Positions 9,299 through 16,750 of a stretch of 64,000 bases of DNA are shown here, one piece after another (within the stretch, counting starts at the first letter, position 1; each line of letters begins with the position of its first letter). A model generated the notes under the pieces. The model did not search any database, had not been told where the DNA came from, and saw only the letters and a list, made by a program, of their open reading frames with translations. The stretch lies in contig JARRJC010000017.1 of assembly GCA_037379885.1 (NCBI GenBank), positions 1-64,000 on the forward strand, written 5' to 3'. This DNA comes from Limibacillus sp. (GTDB lineage: Bacteria; Pseudomonadota; Alphaproteobacteria; Kiloniellales; CECT-8803). A program made the position numbers and the translations under genes.

Positions 9299-10078
9299 AT
9301 GCGTCTTCAAGGAAAGGTGGCCGTCATCACCGGCGCCGCGGCGGGAATCGGCAAGGCCTGCGCCAAGCGTTTCGCCGAGGAGGGCGCGAAGGTCGTGCTG
9401 GCCGACGTCCAGGAGACCCGCGGAGAGGAGGCCGCCGAAGAGATCCAGGCCGCCGGCGGGGAGGCGCTTTTCGTTTCCTGCGATGTCGGCGACAAGGCCC
9501 AGGTGGAAGCGCTGATGGACAAGGCCGAGGCGGCCTTTGGACAGATCGACTGCTGCATCCCCAACGCCGGGATCGTGCATGCCTGCGATTTCCTGGACCT
9601 GAGCGAAGAGGACTTCGACCGGGTGCTCCGCGTCAACCTCAAGGGCGTCTTCCTGACCGCCCAGGCCGCCGCCAAGCGCATGGTGGCCAAGGGCGTGAAG
9701 GGCACGATCATCAACATGTCCTCGGTCAATCAGGTCATGGCGATCCCGGCCATCACCTCCTACGTGACCGCCAAGGGCGGCGTCGGCCAGTTGACCAAGG
9801 TCATGTCGCTGGCGCTGGCGGACAAGGGCATCCGGGTCAACGCCATCGGGCCGGGCTCAATCCGCACGGAAGTCTTCGAGCAGGTCGCGAACGATCCGGA
9901 AAAGCTGCGCGGCATCCTTTCGCGCACGCCCATGGGGCGCGTCGGCGAGCCCAAGGAGATCGCAAGCGTGGCGGTGTTCCTGGCGAGCGAGGATTCGAGC
10001 TACATCACCGGGCAGACCATCTTCCCGGACGGCGGGCGCATGGCGCTGAACTACACCGTGCCCGTGAAGGACCAGTGA
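9299..10078 (+). CDS. SDR family oxidoreductase
   Basis: NAD(P)-dependent short-chain dehydrogenase of the classical FabG-like type, 259 residues. It shows the Rossmann TGAAAGIGKACAKRF motif near the N-terminus, an acidic residue at the end of strand 2 (LADVQETRG, suggesting NAD preference), NAGIVHACD, the catalytic serine in INMSSVNQV, and the YxxxK pair in SYVTAKGGV. The C-terminal SSYITGQTIFPDGGRMAL is typical. AAAAAGGAG lies 6 bases before the ATG, a strong site. Substrate cannot be read from sequence; FabG itself is less likely because no fatty-acid synthesis genes are near. Confidence 0.92.
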   Translation: MRLQGKVAVITGAAAGIGKACAKRFAEEGAKVVLADVQETRGEEAAEEIQAAGGEALFVSCDVGDKAQVEALMDKAEAAFGQIDCCIPNAGIVHACDFLDLSEEDFDRVLRVNLKGVFLTAQAAAKRMVAKGVKGTIINMSSVNQVMAIPAITSYVTAKGGVGQLTKVMSLALADKGIRVNAIGPGSIRTEVFEQVANDPEKLRGILSRTPMGRVGEPKEIASVAVFLASEDSSYITGQTIFPDGGRMALNYTVPVKDQ

Positions 10079-10161
10079 AGCAGCCGCTAGGCTTGGGATT
10101 TAGATTCTGAGCCCGGCGCGGGTGAGCAGATCCGTCCGCGCCGGGAGTCAAAAAAACCGCT

Positions 10162-10332
10162 TCAGGCTTCTACCTGCAAGCGGCTCAACGTTTCCTTGAT
10201 GTGAAGCTTCTTCTTTTTGAGTTCGTGCAATCTGATGTCGTCTGGGTGGGGGCGTTGGTTTTCTTGGTCTATCTCCTGCTCCAGGCTTGCATGCTTGGTG
10301 CGGAGGGCTTCCAGGTGTTCTGGATTGATCAT
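10162..10332 (-). CDS. DUF465 (YdcH-type) small coiled-coil protein
   Basis: 56 residues, starting MINPEHLEALRTKHASLEQE and continuing as a charged antiparallel helical pair with the family signature HPDDIRLHELKKKKLHIKE. The reading frame is open 13 codons further, but GGGAGG sits 8 bases before the ATG at 10332, which fixes the start. DUF465 proteins are tiny, common in Alphaproteobacteria and without an established function. It is divergent from ubiX; a second DUF465 gene of opposite orientation lies 1.2 kb away at 11577. Confidence 0.85.
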   Translation of the reverse strand: MINPEHLEALRTKHASLEQEIDQENQRPHPDDIRLHELKKKKLHIKETLSRLQVEA

Positions 10333-10442
10333 ATCCAACCTCCCTTCAGTAAAATCACCTACCATTTGCACTTGGTATGCTACGCCTCTATCTGCAAGCT
10401 GGAAAGATGGTGACTGTGCGCTGCGACAAGGACCGTTAGGCC

Positions 10443-11030
10443 ATGACCGATAAACAACGCATGATCGTGGGGATCTCCGGGGCCAGCGGCGTAATCTATG
10501 GCGTCCGGCTCTTAGAGATACTGCGCGATCTGCCCGTTGAGACCCACCTGGTGATGAGCCGTTCGGCAGAGTTGACCCTGGCGTACGAAACCGACCTAAA
10601 GGTGAGTCACGTCCAGGAACTGGCCGATGTTATCCACAAGGTCGAAGACATGGGCGCGGCGATTTCCAGCGGTTCCTTCAAGACCTCCGGCATGGTGATC
10701 GCGCCCTGTTCGGTGCGCTCGCTGGCCGAGATCGCCTCCGGCGTCACCTCGAACCTGCTGACCCGCGCCGCCGACGTGGTCCTGAAGGAGCGGCGGCGCC
10801 TCGTTCTGATGGTGCGCGAGACGCCCTTTCATACGGGCCACCTGAAGAACATGCTGGCTGTCTCGGAGATGGGCGGGATCATCGCCCCGCCGGTGCCAGC
10901 CTTCTACGCGCGTCCCAAGGATCTGGACGCCATGGTCGACCACAGCCTGGGGCGCGTCCTGGACCTCTTCGGGCTGGAGAGCGGGCGCGTCGGGCGCTGG
11001 GGCGACGACCAGAAGCGCCGGCCCGACTAG
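10443..11030 (+). CDS. ubiX: Flavin prenyltransferase UbiX
   Basis: Joins dimethylallyl phosphate to FMN to make the prenyl-FMN cofactor that UbiD needs for decarboxylation in ubiquinone synthesis. 195 residues, with the N-terminal FMN-binding VGISGASGVIYGVRLLE, the central SSGSFKTSGMVIAPCS, SNLLTRAADVVLKERRRLVL and MVRETPFHTGHLKNM, all family hallmarks. UbiD is not in the window, but ubiA and COQ9 are. The stop codon overlaps by 4 bases with the convergent TIGR02444 gene. Confidence 0.96.
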   Translation: MTDKQRMIVGISGASGVIYGVRLLEILRDLPVETHLVMSRSAELTLAYETDLKVSHVQELADVIHKVEDMGAAISSGSFKTSGMVIAPCSVRSLAEIASGVTSNLLTRAADVVLKERRRLVLMVRETPFHTGHLKNMLAVSEMGGIIAPPVPAFYARPKDLDAMVDHSLGRVLDLFGLESGRVGRWGDDQKRRPD

Positions 11031-11533
11031 ACCCCGCTCCCAAAAACCGCCTTCAGGAAAGCCTGCGTCTCATGCGCTCCCTGCCCCGTCGCCTCGAAAA
11101 ACACGCTTAGGTTCTCCCCGGCCAATTCTTGCGCCCCGGCCTCCTCCCCGGCGGCGGTCAGCGGAAGCAGGCGATTCAAGCGGTCTTGCTGGAGCCGCTC
11201 GGCCGCCAGTTCCTGGCGCTTTACCTGGGCTCTGAGCGCCGCCACTCCCGGCTCGGGTTCAAGCGGCTTCAGATGGCGCCGGACCTGGCGGAGCGGCCGC
11301 ACCACCGAGCGCCGCCACTCCTCCGATTCGGCCTCGAGCGCGCGGGCCTCCGCTTGGCTCAGAGGGTGGCCGCAGACCGCCGCCCAGCAGCAGAACAGCA
11401 AGAGGTTCACATCTTGCCCGCCCTCGTCCTGCAGCTTCAGGGCCGCCTCGGCGGCGCCGGGGCGGGCGTAGACCTTCAGCGAGAAGTCCCAGAAGGGATT
11501 GGCGCTTGTTTTCTCAGCCTTTTCCACCGACAA
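11027..11533 (-). CDS. TIGR02444 family protein, function unknown
   Basis: 168 residues recognised from FWDFSLKVYARPGAAEAALK, then LQDEGGQDVNLLLFCCWAA, which define TIGR02444. The rest is helical and charged, with WRRSVVRPLRQVRRHLK in the middle. The start is a TTG at 11533, well supported by AGGAG six bases upstream; a GTG two codons inside (11527) is the alternative. No membrane span. The family is found widely in Proteobacteria and has no known role. It is divergent from the DUF465 gene at 11577 across only 43 bp. Confidence 0.85.
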   Translation of the reverse strand: MSVEKAEKTSANPFWDFSLKVYARPGAAEAALKLQDEGGQDVNLLLFCCWAAVCGHPLSQAEARALEAESEEWRRSVVRPLRQVRRHLKPLEPEPGVAALRAQVKRQELAAERLQQDRLNRLLPLTAAGEEAGAQELAGENLSVFFEATGQGAHETQAFLKAVFGSGV

Positions 11534-11576
11534 AGCGGACTCCTAAGTAACTGGGCCCTGGGCTATAATCACGGAC

Positions 11577-11807
11577 ATGAACGACGATACGCCCCAAGAC
11601 ATGGAAGACCAGCAGACCGAGGCGATCAAGGCGCGTCTCTCGGTGCTGGAGAGCGAGCATCGCGACCTCGACGACGTGATCGCGCGCCTGACCGAGAGTT
11701 CGGTCATCGACCAGTTGCAGCTGCGCCGTCTGAAAAAGCGCAAACTCCAGCTCAAGGATCAGATCACGCGCCTGCACGCGCAGATACTGCCGGACATCAT
11801 CGCGTGA
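11577..11807 (+). CDS. DUF465 (YdcH-type) protein, second copy
   Basis: 76 residues. The conserved core, LSVLESEHRDLDDVIARLTE then QLQLRRLKKRKLQLKDQI, is the DUF465 helical pair with its basic second helix. It keeps the general spacing of the copy at 10162 but shares little exact sequence with it, so the two are old paralogs, not a recent duplication. It lies just upstream of purE on the same strand, an arrangement seen in other Alphaproteobacteria. No known function. Confidence 0.85.
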   Translation: MNDDTPQDMEDQQTEAIKARLSVLESEHRDLDDVIARLTESSVIDQLQLRRLKKRKLQLKDQITRLHAQILPDIIA

Positions 11808-11813
11808 GGCCCG

Positions 11814-11858
11814 AAGGGCAAAAAGCGGGCAAGCGAACCTTGCCTCGCCGGGCCCTTT
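11814..11858 (+). terminator. Possible terminator after the second DUF465 gene
   Basis: AAGGGC at 11814 pairs with GCCCTT at 11852-11857, and inside it GGCAAG pairs with CTTGCC across a CGAAC loop; TTTT follows. The stem is split by internal loops, so this is a moderate case. It would separate DUF465 from purE. Confidence 0.4.
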
Positions 11859-11913
11859 TCCCAATAATCGCGCTCCCACCCGCCAGGGGTGACGCCGAGA
11901 CAAGGGACCTATC

Positions 11914-12411
11914 ATGAGCGATCAGAGCGTGGACGTCGGGATCATCATGGGAAGCCAGTCCGACTGGGAGACCATGCGCCATGCCGCCGAGACCCTCGAA
12001 GCCTTGGGCGTCGCCCACGAAACCCGCATCGTCTCCGCGCACCGCACGCCCGACCGCCTGACGGACTACGCCAAGTCCGCGCGCGATCGCGGGTTGAAGG
12101 TGATCATCGCGGGCGCCGGGGGTGCGGCGCACCTGCCCGGGATGACCGCGGCCATGACGCCGCTTCCGGTCTTTGGCGTGCCGGTCGAGTCAAAGGCCCT
12201 GAAGGGCATGGACTCCCTGCTCTCCATCGTACAGATGCCGGGCGGCGTGCCGGTGGGGACGCTGGCGATCGGCAAGCCGGGCGCCATCAACGCCGCGCTG
12301 CTCGCGGCCTCCGTCGTGGCGCTCGGGAACAGCGCGGTCGCCAAGGCGCTGGACGAGTGGCGCGCGCGCCAGACCGCCGCCGTCGCGCAAGAACCGAACG
12401 GCGAAAGCTGA
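11914..12411 (+). CDS. purE: 5-(carboxyamino)imidazole ribonucleotide mutase
   Basis: Rearranges N5-CAIR to CAIR in purine synthesis. 165 residues, normal class I PurE length, with the nucleotide-binding [13 protein letters not shown], the [13 protein letters not shown] loop containing the catalytic histidine, and [20 protein letters not shown] with the second active-site histidine. AAGGGA precedes the ATG. The stop is 25 bases before purK, so the two form the usual purEK pair. Confidence 0.97.
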   Translation: MSDQSVDVGIIMGSQSDWETMRHAAETLEALGVAHETRIVSAHRTPDRLTDYAKSARDRGLKVIIAGAGGAAHLPGMTAAMTPLPVFGVPVESKALKGMDSLLSIVQMPGGVPVGTLAIGKPGAINAALLAASVVALGNSAVAKALDEWRARQTAAVAQEPNGES

Positions 12412-12436
12412 CGCCGATGGGGGGACGGGGGACATC

Positions 12437-13534
12437 ATGGTGAAGAAGAAGGACGCGCTTCCGCCGGGATCGGTGATCGGCATCCTGGGCGGCGGTCAGC
12501 TTGGCCGCATGGCCGCCCTCGCCGCCGCGCGGCTCGGCTACCGCTGTCACATCTACTGCCCGGACACCGACTCGCCGGGCAGTCAGGTCACCAGCCTCAC
12601 CACCGTCGCCGCCTACGAGGACGAAGAGGCCCTCACCCGCTTCGCCGAGTCGGTCGACGTGGTCACCTTCGAGTTCGAGAACGTACCCGCCAGGACCGCG
12701 GAAATCCTCGAGCGCCATAAACCTGTCCGCCCGGGGCCGAAGGTCCTGCACATCTGCCAGAACCGGCTGCGGGAAAAGGACTTCTGTGTCGCCAACAAGG
12801 TCGGAACGACGCGCTACGCGGAAGTTTCCGGGCCGGACAACCTGGCGCGCACCCTGCGCGAGTTCAGCAAGCCGGCGGTCCTGAAGACCACCGAGTTCGG
12901 CTATGACGGCAAAGGTCAGGTGCTGATCCAGAACGACAAGGATCCGGCCGAGGCCTGGGCCGAGATGTCCGGCGGCAAGAAGGACGTGCAGGGCATCCTG
13001 GAAGGCTTCGTGGACTTCGACCTGGAAATCTCCGTGATCGTCGCACGGACGCCGGACGGCGCCATGCAGAGCTATCCGCCGGTCGAAAACCAGCACCGGA
13101 ACCACATTCTCGATCAGACCATCGCACCGGCCCGCATCTCACCGCAGATCGCCGAGCGCGCGGAGATGATCGCCAAGCGGCTGACCGAGGCGATGGACGT
13201 GGTCGGCCTGCTCGCGATCGAGATGTTCGTCACCACCACGGGCGAGGTGCTGGTCAACGAAATGGCGCCGCGCCCCCACAACTCCGGCCACTGGACCATG
13301 GACGCCTGCGTCACCTCGCAGTTCGAGCAGTTCGTGCGCGCTGTCGCGGGCCTGCCGCTGGGCTCGGTCGAGCGCAGCTCCAACGCGGTCATGAAGAATC
13401 TGATCGGCGACGACGTGAAGCAGTGGCACAAGATCCTCCAGGACCCCGCCGCCCGGCTCCACCTTTACGGCAAGGCCGAAGCGCGCCCGGGCCGCAAGAT
13501 GGGCCACGTCAACAGGCTGTTTCCCAAGGAATAG
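12437..13534 (+). CDS. purK: 5-(carboxyamino)imidazole ribonucleotide synthase
   Basis: ATP-grasp enzyme that carboxylates AIR to N5-CAIR, the substrate of PurE. 365 residues: N-terminal preATP-grasp domain (GSVIGILGGGQLGRMAALAA, near residues 12-31), then the ATP-grasp region (VLKTTEFGYDGKGQVLI, about 150-166; GFVDFDLEISVIVAR) and the metal-binding end (LLAIEMFVTTTGEVLVNEMA, APRPHNSGHWTMDACVTSQF). The ATG at 12437 is followed by three lysines before the conserved start, a short family-typical lead. Downstream is a palindromic repeat, no coding sequence. Confidence 0.97.
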   Translation: MVKKKDALPPGSVIGILGGGQLGRMAALAAARLGYRCHIYCPDTDSPGSQVTSLTTVAAYEDEEALTRFAESVDVVTFEFENVPARTAEILERHKPVRPGPKVLHICQNRLREKDFCVANKVGTTRYAEVSGPDNLARTLREFSKPAVLKTTEFGYDGKGQVLIQNDKDPAEAWAEMSGGKKDVQGILEGFVDFDLEISVIVARTPDGAMQSYPPVENQHRNHILDQTIAPARISPQIAERAEMIAKRLTEAMDVVGLLAIEMFVTTTGEVLVNEMAPRPHNSGHWTMDACVTSQFEQFVRAVAGLPLGSVERSSNAVMKNLIGDDVKQWHKILQDPAARLHLYGKAEARPGRKMGHVNRLFPKE

Positions 13535-13558
13535 ACGGAATCTGGGCGGCAAGCGTCC

Positions 13559-13659
13559 CATCCTTCGAGACGACGCTGGCGCGCCTCCTCAGGATGAGGG
13601 GGAAACCCACGCTCCAACCTCATCCTGAGGAGGTCCCGAAGGGACCGTCTCGAAGGATG
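13559..13659. repeat. Nested palindromic intergenic element (REP-like)
   Basis: CATCCTTCGAGACG at 13559-13572 is a perfect inverted repeat of CGTCTCGAAGGATG at 13646-13659. Inside it CCTCCTCAGGATGAGG (13584-13599) is a perfect inverted repeat of CCTCATCCTGAGGAGG (13618-13633), and a third small hairpin GGTCCCGAAGGGACC sits at 13632-13646. The words CATCCTTCGAGACG and CTCCTCAGGATGAGG are familiar from dispersed intergenic repeats in several Alphaproteobacteria. It lies between the convergent purK and COQ9 genes and could also end transcription. I see only this copy in the window. Confidence 0.8.
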
Positions 13660-13683
13660 AGCCGCCACCAAGGCGACCGGTCT

Positions 13684-14370
13684 TTAGCGCATGGGGCGTA
13701 GGCGGCGGCGCCCGGGCCGCAGACCGCCTTCGAACAGGCGGTCGGGCAGGTCGAGAAGCTGCTTCATGCCCTTGCCCAGCTTGCCGCCGATCTTCAGCAC
13801 CTCGTCGATGCGCCGCTCCAGGAAATCCCAGGTCTTCTGGTTTCCTTCGCTTTGATCGTCGAGCCAGACGAGCAGGGTCGAGGAATAGACGCCCGAGAGC
13901 AGGAGGCGCTTGGTGTAGAAGTTGTAGTCCGTGGAACGGTCGCCCGCGGCCAGCCACATGGCGTCCACCGTGCGGTAGAGCAGCTTCGTGGCGAGGCCCG
14001 CGTTCTGCGGCATGGCGAGGAAGGCGAGCGCCTTGCGGATCGCCTCTCGCTCGCCCGCGTTCTGCTCCAACCGCAGTCGCACGGCAGCGGAGATGCGCTC
14101 ACGCACCTTCATGTCCTCCAGGCCCATCTCGGCAAGGCCCGTCAACATGCGGCGGTCGGCCTCCTCGCTATGAAAGGCGATCGCCTCCGCCGGGCCGCCG
14201 GGAAAGAGGTTGAGCGCCTCGGCCTTGTCCATTCCGGCCGACTCCGCCCCAGCCATCAGCGCGCGCTGGGTCCAGCCGTCGAAGGGCACTTGCGGCAGAA
14301 CGGCCTCCAGAAGCGCGCGGCGGCGCGCCCTCAGGGCCTCATCGGGATTTTCCTTGCGGTGTGGGCTCAT
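13684..14370 (-). CDS. COQ9 family protein (ubiquinone biosynthesis accessory factor)
   Basis: COQ9 proteins have a TetR-like fold without DNA-binding function, bind lipids, and in mitochondria help the COQ7 hydroxylation step. This 228-residue protein shows the family pattern: a helical N-terminus (VPFDGWTQRALMAGAESAGM), NLFPGGPAEAIAFHS, and the C-terminal DRSTDYNFYTKRLLLSGVYS with TLLVWLDDQSEGNQKTWDFL. The C-terminal tail is basic. ATG at 14370. UbiX and UbiA elsewhere in the window belong to the same pathway, though they are not in one operon with it. Confidence 0.93.
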   Translation of the reverse strand: MSPHRKENPDEALRARRRALLEAVLPQVPFDGWTQRALMAGAESAGMDKAEALNLFPGGPAEAIAFHSEEADRRMLTGLAEMGLEDMKVRERISAAVRLRLEQNAGEREAIRKALAFLAMPQNAGLATKLLYRTVDAMWLAAGDRSTDYNFYTKRLLLSGVYSSTLLVWLDDQSEGNQKTWDFLERRIDEVLKIGGKLGKGMKQLLDLPDRLFEGGLRPGRRRLRPMR

Positions 14371-14567
14371 GCCTGCAATATGGCGCGCATTCGCCTTGCT
14401 TTCCAGGGGGTTTGCGGATTTCGCCAGCCTTCCGAAAGGGCGAGATTCCGGGCCGAATCCCCTTCACAAGGGACTCCGCTTGTGATAACAACGCCCATCC
14501 TTGGTGCCGGAGATCGGCGCCAGGGCCCGTTTTTTGCTTAAACGCGGGCCTTTAGAGTGAAATCGTC

Positions 14568-14581
14568 CAGCTGAAAAGCTG
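14568..14581 (+). promoter_or_regulatory. Small GAAA-tetraloop hairpin just before the rpsU ribosome site
   Basis: CAGCT (14568-14572), GAAA, AGCTG (14577-14581) form a five-pair stem capped by a GNRA tetraloop, ending five bases before the Shine-Dalgarno GGAAGGAG. A second stem, GGCCCG/CGGGCC at 14524 and 14545, lies upstream in the leader. Ribosomal protein leaders often carry regulatory structure; nothing here identifies a known one. Confidence 0.3.
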
Positions 14582-14605
14582 AGCCGGAAGGAGTGTGACA
14601 CTACC

Positions 14606-14809
14606 GTGCACGTAACTGTTCGCGACAATAACGTCGATCAGGCCCTGCGCGCGCTGAAGAAAAAGATGCAGCGCGAGGGCATTTTCCGCGAGATGAAGCT
14701 TCGTCGTAACTACGAGAAGCCCTCTGAGAAGAAGAAGCGTGAGCGCGCCGAGGCCGTTCGCCGCCACCGCAAGCTTATGCGCAAGCGCATGGAGCGCGAG
14801 GGCTTCTAA
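14606..14809 (+). CDS. rpsU: 30S ribosomal protein bS21
   Basis: Small basic subunit protein that helps initiation on the 30S platform. 67 residues, starting at GTG 14606 with GGAAGGAG about 13 bases upstream: [20 protein letters not shown] and [20 protein letters not shown] are near-invariant bS21 segments, and the lysine/arginine-rich tail is typical of Alphaproteobacteria. It is monocistronic, with its own leader and a terminator directly after it. Confidence 0.97.
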   Translation: MHVTVRDNNVDQALRALKKKMQREGIFREMKLRRNYEKPSEKKKRERAEAVRRHRKLMRKRMEREGF

Positions 14810-14855
14810 GGGGCTGTTCTTCCGGCATTTCCCGGAAGACTCGAGACCACGACCG

Positions 14856-14887
14856 ACCCGCCGGGCAGCTTGCTTCGGCGGGTTTTG
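14856..14887 (+). terminator. Intrinsic terminator after rpsU
   Basis: ACCCGCCG at 14856-14863 pairs perfectly with CGGCGGGT at 14876-14883, followed by TTTTGT. It lies 47 bases after the rpsU stop. Confidence 0.75.
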
Positions 14888-14925
14888 TCGTGTCTGGAGC
14901 GGGAAGCCGGAGGACGGCGCCCGCT

Positions 14926-15564
14926 CTACTGCACCTTCTTGAGGATTTCCTTGGCCAGCGCGGCGATCTCCTTGGCCGCCTTGCCGCTGGGCTGAACCTC
15001 GCCCACGGCGCGGCCCTCGGAAAGCGCCGAGGCGAAGACCACGCGGTTGCCGATGCGCGTGCGGGCGACGCTGGCGCCCAGTTTCTTCATCTCCGCCAGC
15101 ATCTCGCCGGTCAGGTTGGCGCGCGGCGGGACCCGGTTCAGGACCATCAGGACAGGGGACTTCTCGTCCGCCGCCATCTCCAGCGTCGGGCGGGTCGCCC
15201 AGACGTCCATCGGCGAAGGCTGCACCGGCACCACCACAAGGTCGGCGGCGCGCACGGCCACGCGGGCTTCGGTCTCCATGTGCGGCGGGCTGTCGATCAG
15301 CACGATGTCATGGTCGCGCGCCAGCTTCTCGACCTCGTTCTTGGTGCGCCAGCCCTTCACCTGATTGACCAGAACGCCCGCGCCCGCGTCGCCGAAGCGC
15401 TCTTCGCGCATGCGGTACCACATGGTCAGCGACTGCTGGGGGTCGATGTCCACCACCGCGACCTTCTTCTTGGCGGCGGTCAGGGCAATGGCGAGGTGGG
15501 CTGCGATCGTGGTCTTTCCGGCGCCGCCCTTCTGCTGGGCGACCGTGATAACTTTGGCGCTCAT
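14926..15564 (-). CDS. Orphan ParA family ATPase
   Basis: 212 residues of the Walker-type (MinD/ParA) ATPases that position DNA or protein cargo. The deviant Walker A is QQKGGAGKTT at about residues 9-18, with VAVVDIDPQQSLTMWYRM (Walker A') and the Walker B region HDIVLIDSPPHME. An open frame extends upstream, but the ATG at 15564 matches the family N-terminus MSAKVITVAQQ and has AAAGGA upstream. No parB, parS cluster or plasmid genes are near, so this is not the chromosomal parAB pair; orphan ParAs often position chemosensory or other large assemblies. Cargo unknown. Divergent from the Sua5-type gene. Confidence 0.88.
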   Translation of the reverse strand: MSAKVITVAQQKGGAGKTTIAAHLAIALTAAKKKVAVVDIDPQQSLTMWYRMREERFGDAGAGVLVNQVKGWRTKNEVEKLARDHDIVLIDSPPHMETEARVAVRAADLVVVPVQPSPMDVWATRPTLEMAADEKSPVLMVLNRVPPRANLTGEMLAEMKKLGASVARTRIGNRVVFASALSEGRAVGEVQPSGKAAKEIAALAKEILKKVQ

Positions 15565-15591
15565 GGGCCAAGGGTCCTTTGCTGCTCGGCT

Positions 15592-15606
15592 TGTTGCACT
15601 GCAACA
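15592..15606. promoter_or_regulatory. Perfect 15-base palindrome in the ParA/Sua5 divergent promoter
   Basis: TGTTGCA-C-TGCAACA, seven perfect arm pairs around one base, lies 28 bases upstream of the ParA start and 113 bases upstream of the Sua5-type start, next to the AT-rich stretch ACATATAGTGATACAT. This is the kind of site a dimeric repressor would use; no regulator is encoded next to it. Confidence 0.4.
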
Positions 15607-15718
15607 TATAGTGATACATGGGCTGATAGCGGACTTCAAGCGCACTCCGCCGATTAGCAAGGCGGCGGCATTTCTGATAAGCAGGATGGAATCCCAATCC
15701 TGGAGACAAAGTCAGCGA

Positions 15719-16711
15719 ATGACCGAAAAACCCCTTCCCAAGCCCCTCCCCGCCAACCCGGAGACCATCAAGGAAGCCGCCCAGCTGCTGGCCGAGGGAA
15801 AGCTCGCCGCCTTTCCCACTGAGACCGTCTATGGCCTGGGCGCGGACGCGCGCAGCGACGAAGCGGTCGCCGCGATCTTCGCCGCCAAGCAGCGGCCCAG
15901 CTTCAACCCCCTGATCGCGCACTTCGCGGAAGTCGAGGCGGCGCAGCGGGAAGTGCTGTTTGATCACCGCGCGGAGAAGCTCGCCGAAGCCTTCTGGCCC
16001 GGCCCCTTGACCCTGGTGCTGCCGCGCCGGGCCGACTGCGGTATCTCGCTGCTCTGCAGCGCGGGACTGGCGAGCCAGGCCGTGCGCCTGCCAAGCCATC
16101 CCGTTGCGCGCGCGCTGCTGAAGGAGACCGGCTTTCCCCTGGCCGCGCCCAGCGCCAACGCCTCCGGCCGCCTCAGCCCGACCCAGGCAGAGCACGTCTC
16201 GGAGAGCCTGGGCGCCAGCGTCGCCATGATCCTGGACGGCGGTCCCTGTCAGGTGGGCCTGGAGTCCACCGTCGTGGAGCTGTTGGAGGAGGAGGCGCAC
16301 CTGCTGCGCCCCGGCGCGGTCACGCTGGCCGACCTGGAGCGCGTGATCGGTCCGATGAAGGCGCGCATCAAGGGCCCCGTCACCGCCCCTGGCATGCTGG
16401 AGAGCCACTATGCGCCCAAGGCGCCTCTACGGCTGAACGCGACGGAGCTTGCCCCCGGCGAGGCCCTGCTGGCCTTCGGGCCCGATCCCCTGCCCGGCGC
16501 AACGGTCACCGAGAACCTGAGCGAGAGCGGCGACCTGCTGGAAGCGGCGGCGCACCTCTTCGCCGCCCTGCATCGCTTGGACCGCGAAGCCGAAGGCGGG
16601 ATCGCCGTCATGCCGATCCCCGCCGAGGGCCTGGGGCTGGCCATCAACGACCGTCTGGCGCGCGCCGCGGCCCCGCGCCCAAGCCCTGAGGGCGAGGCCG
16701 ACCCGGAATAA
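15719..16711 (+). CDS. L-threonylcarbamoyladenylate synthase, Sua5 type
   Basis: Makes threonylcarbamoyl-AMP from threonine, bicarbonate and ATP for the t6A37 modification of ANN-decoding tRNAs. 330 residues, the long Sua5 form rather than the short TsaC: the YrdC domain spans about residues 10-200 (AAFPTETVYGLGADA, AKQRPSFNPLIAH, APSANASGRLSPTQAEHV, GLESTVVELL), then the Sua5 C-terminal domain begins near SHYAPKAPLRLN. The ATG at 15719 has GGAGA about 13 bases upstream; an in-frame ATG at 15686 is an alternative. Confidence 0.95.
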   Translation: MTEKPLPKPLPANPETIKEAAQLLAEGKLAAFPTETVYGLGADARSDEAVAAIFAAKQRPSFNPLIAHFAEVEAAQREVLFDHRAEKLAEAFWPGPLTLVLPRRADCGISLLCSAGLASQAVRLPSHPVARALLKETGFPLAAPSANASGRLSPTQAEHVSESLGASVAMILDGGPCQVGLESTVVELLEEEAHLLRPGAVTLADLERVIGPMKARIKGPVTAPGMLESHYAPKAPLRLNATELAPGEALLAFGPDPLPGATVTENLSESGDLLEAAAHLFAALHRLDREAEGGIAVMPIPAEGLGLAINDRLARAAAPRPSPEGEADPE

Positions 16712-16750
16712 CTTGTCAGACAAATTTTGGGCGCTACACTCCTTGCCGTC

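Noticed and set aside
10112-10145. CCCGGCGCGG/CCGCGCCGGG hairpin between the SDR gene and the DUF465 gene
   Set aside because: The stem is perfect, but neither strand has a T run after it (the poly-A on the plus strand is on the wrong side), so I did not call it a terminator. It may still act as an mRNA end.
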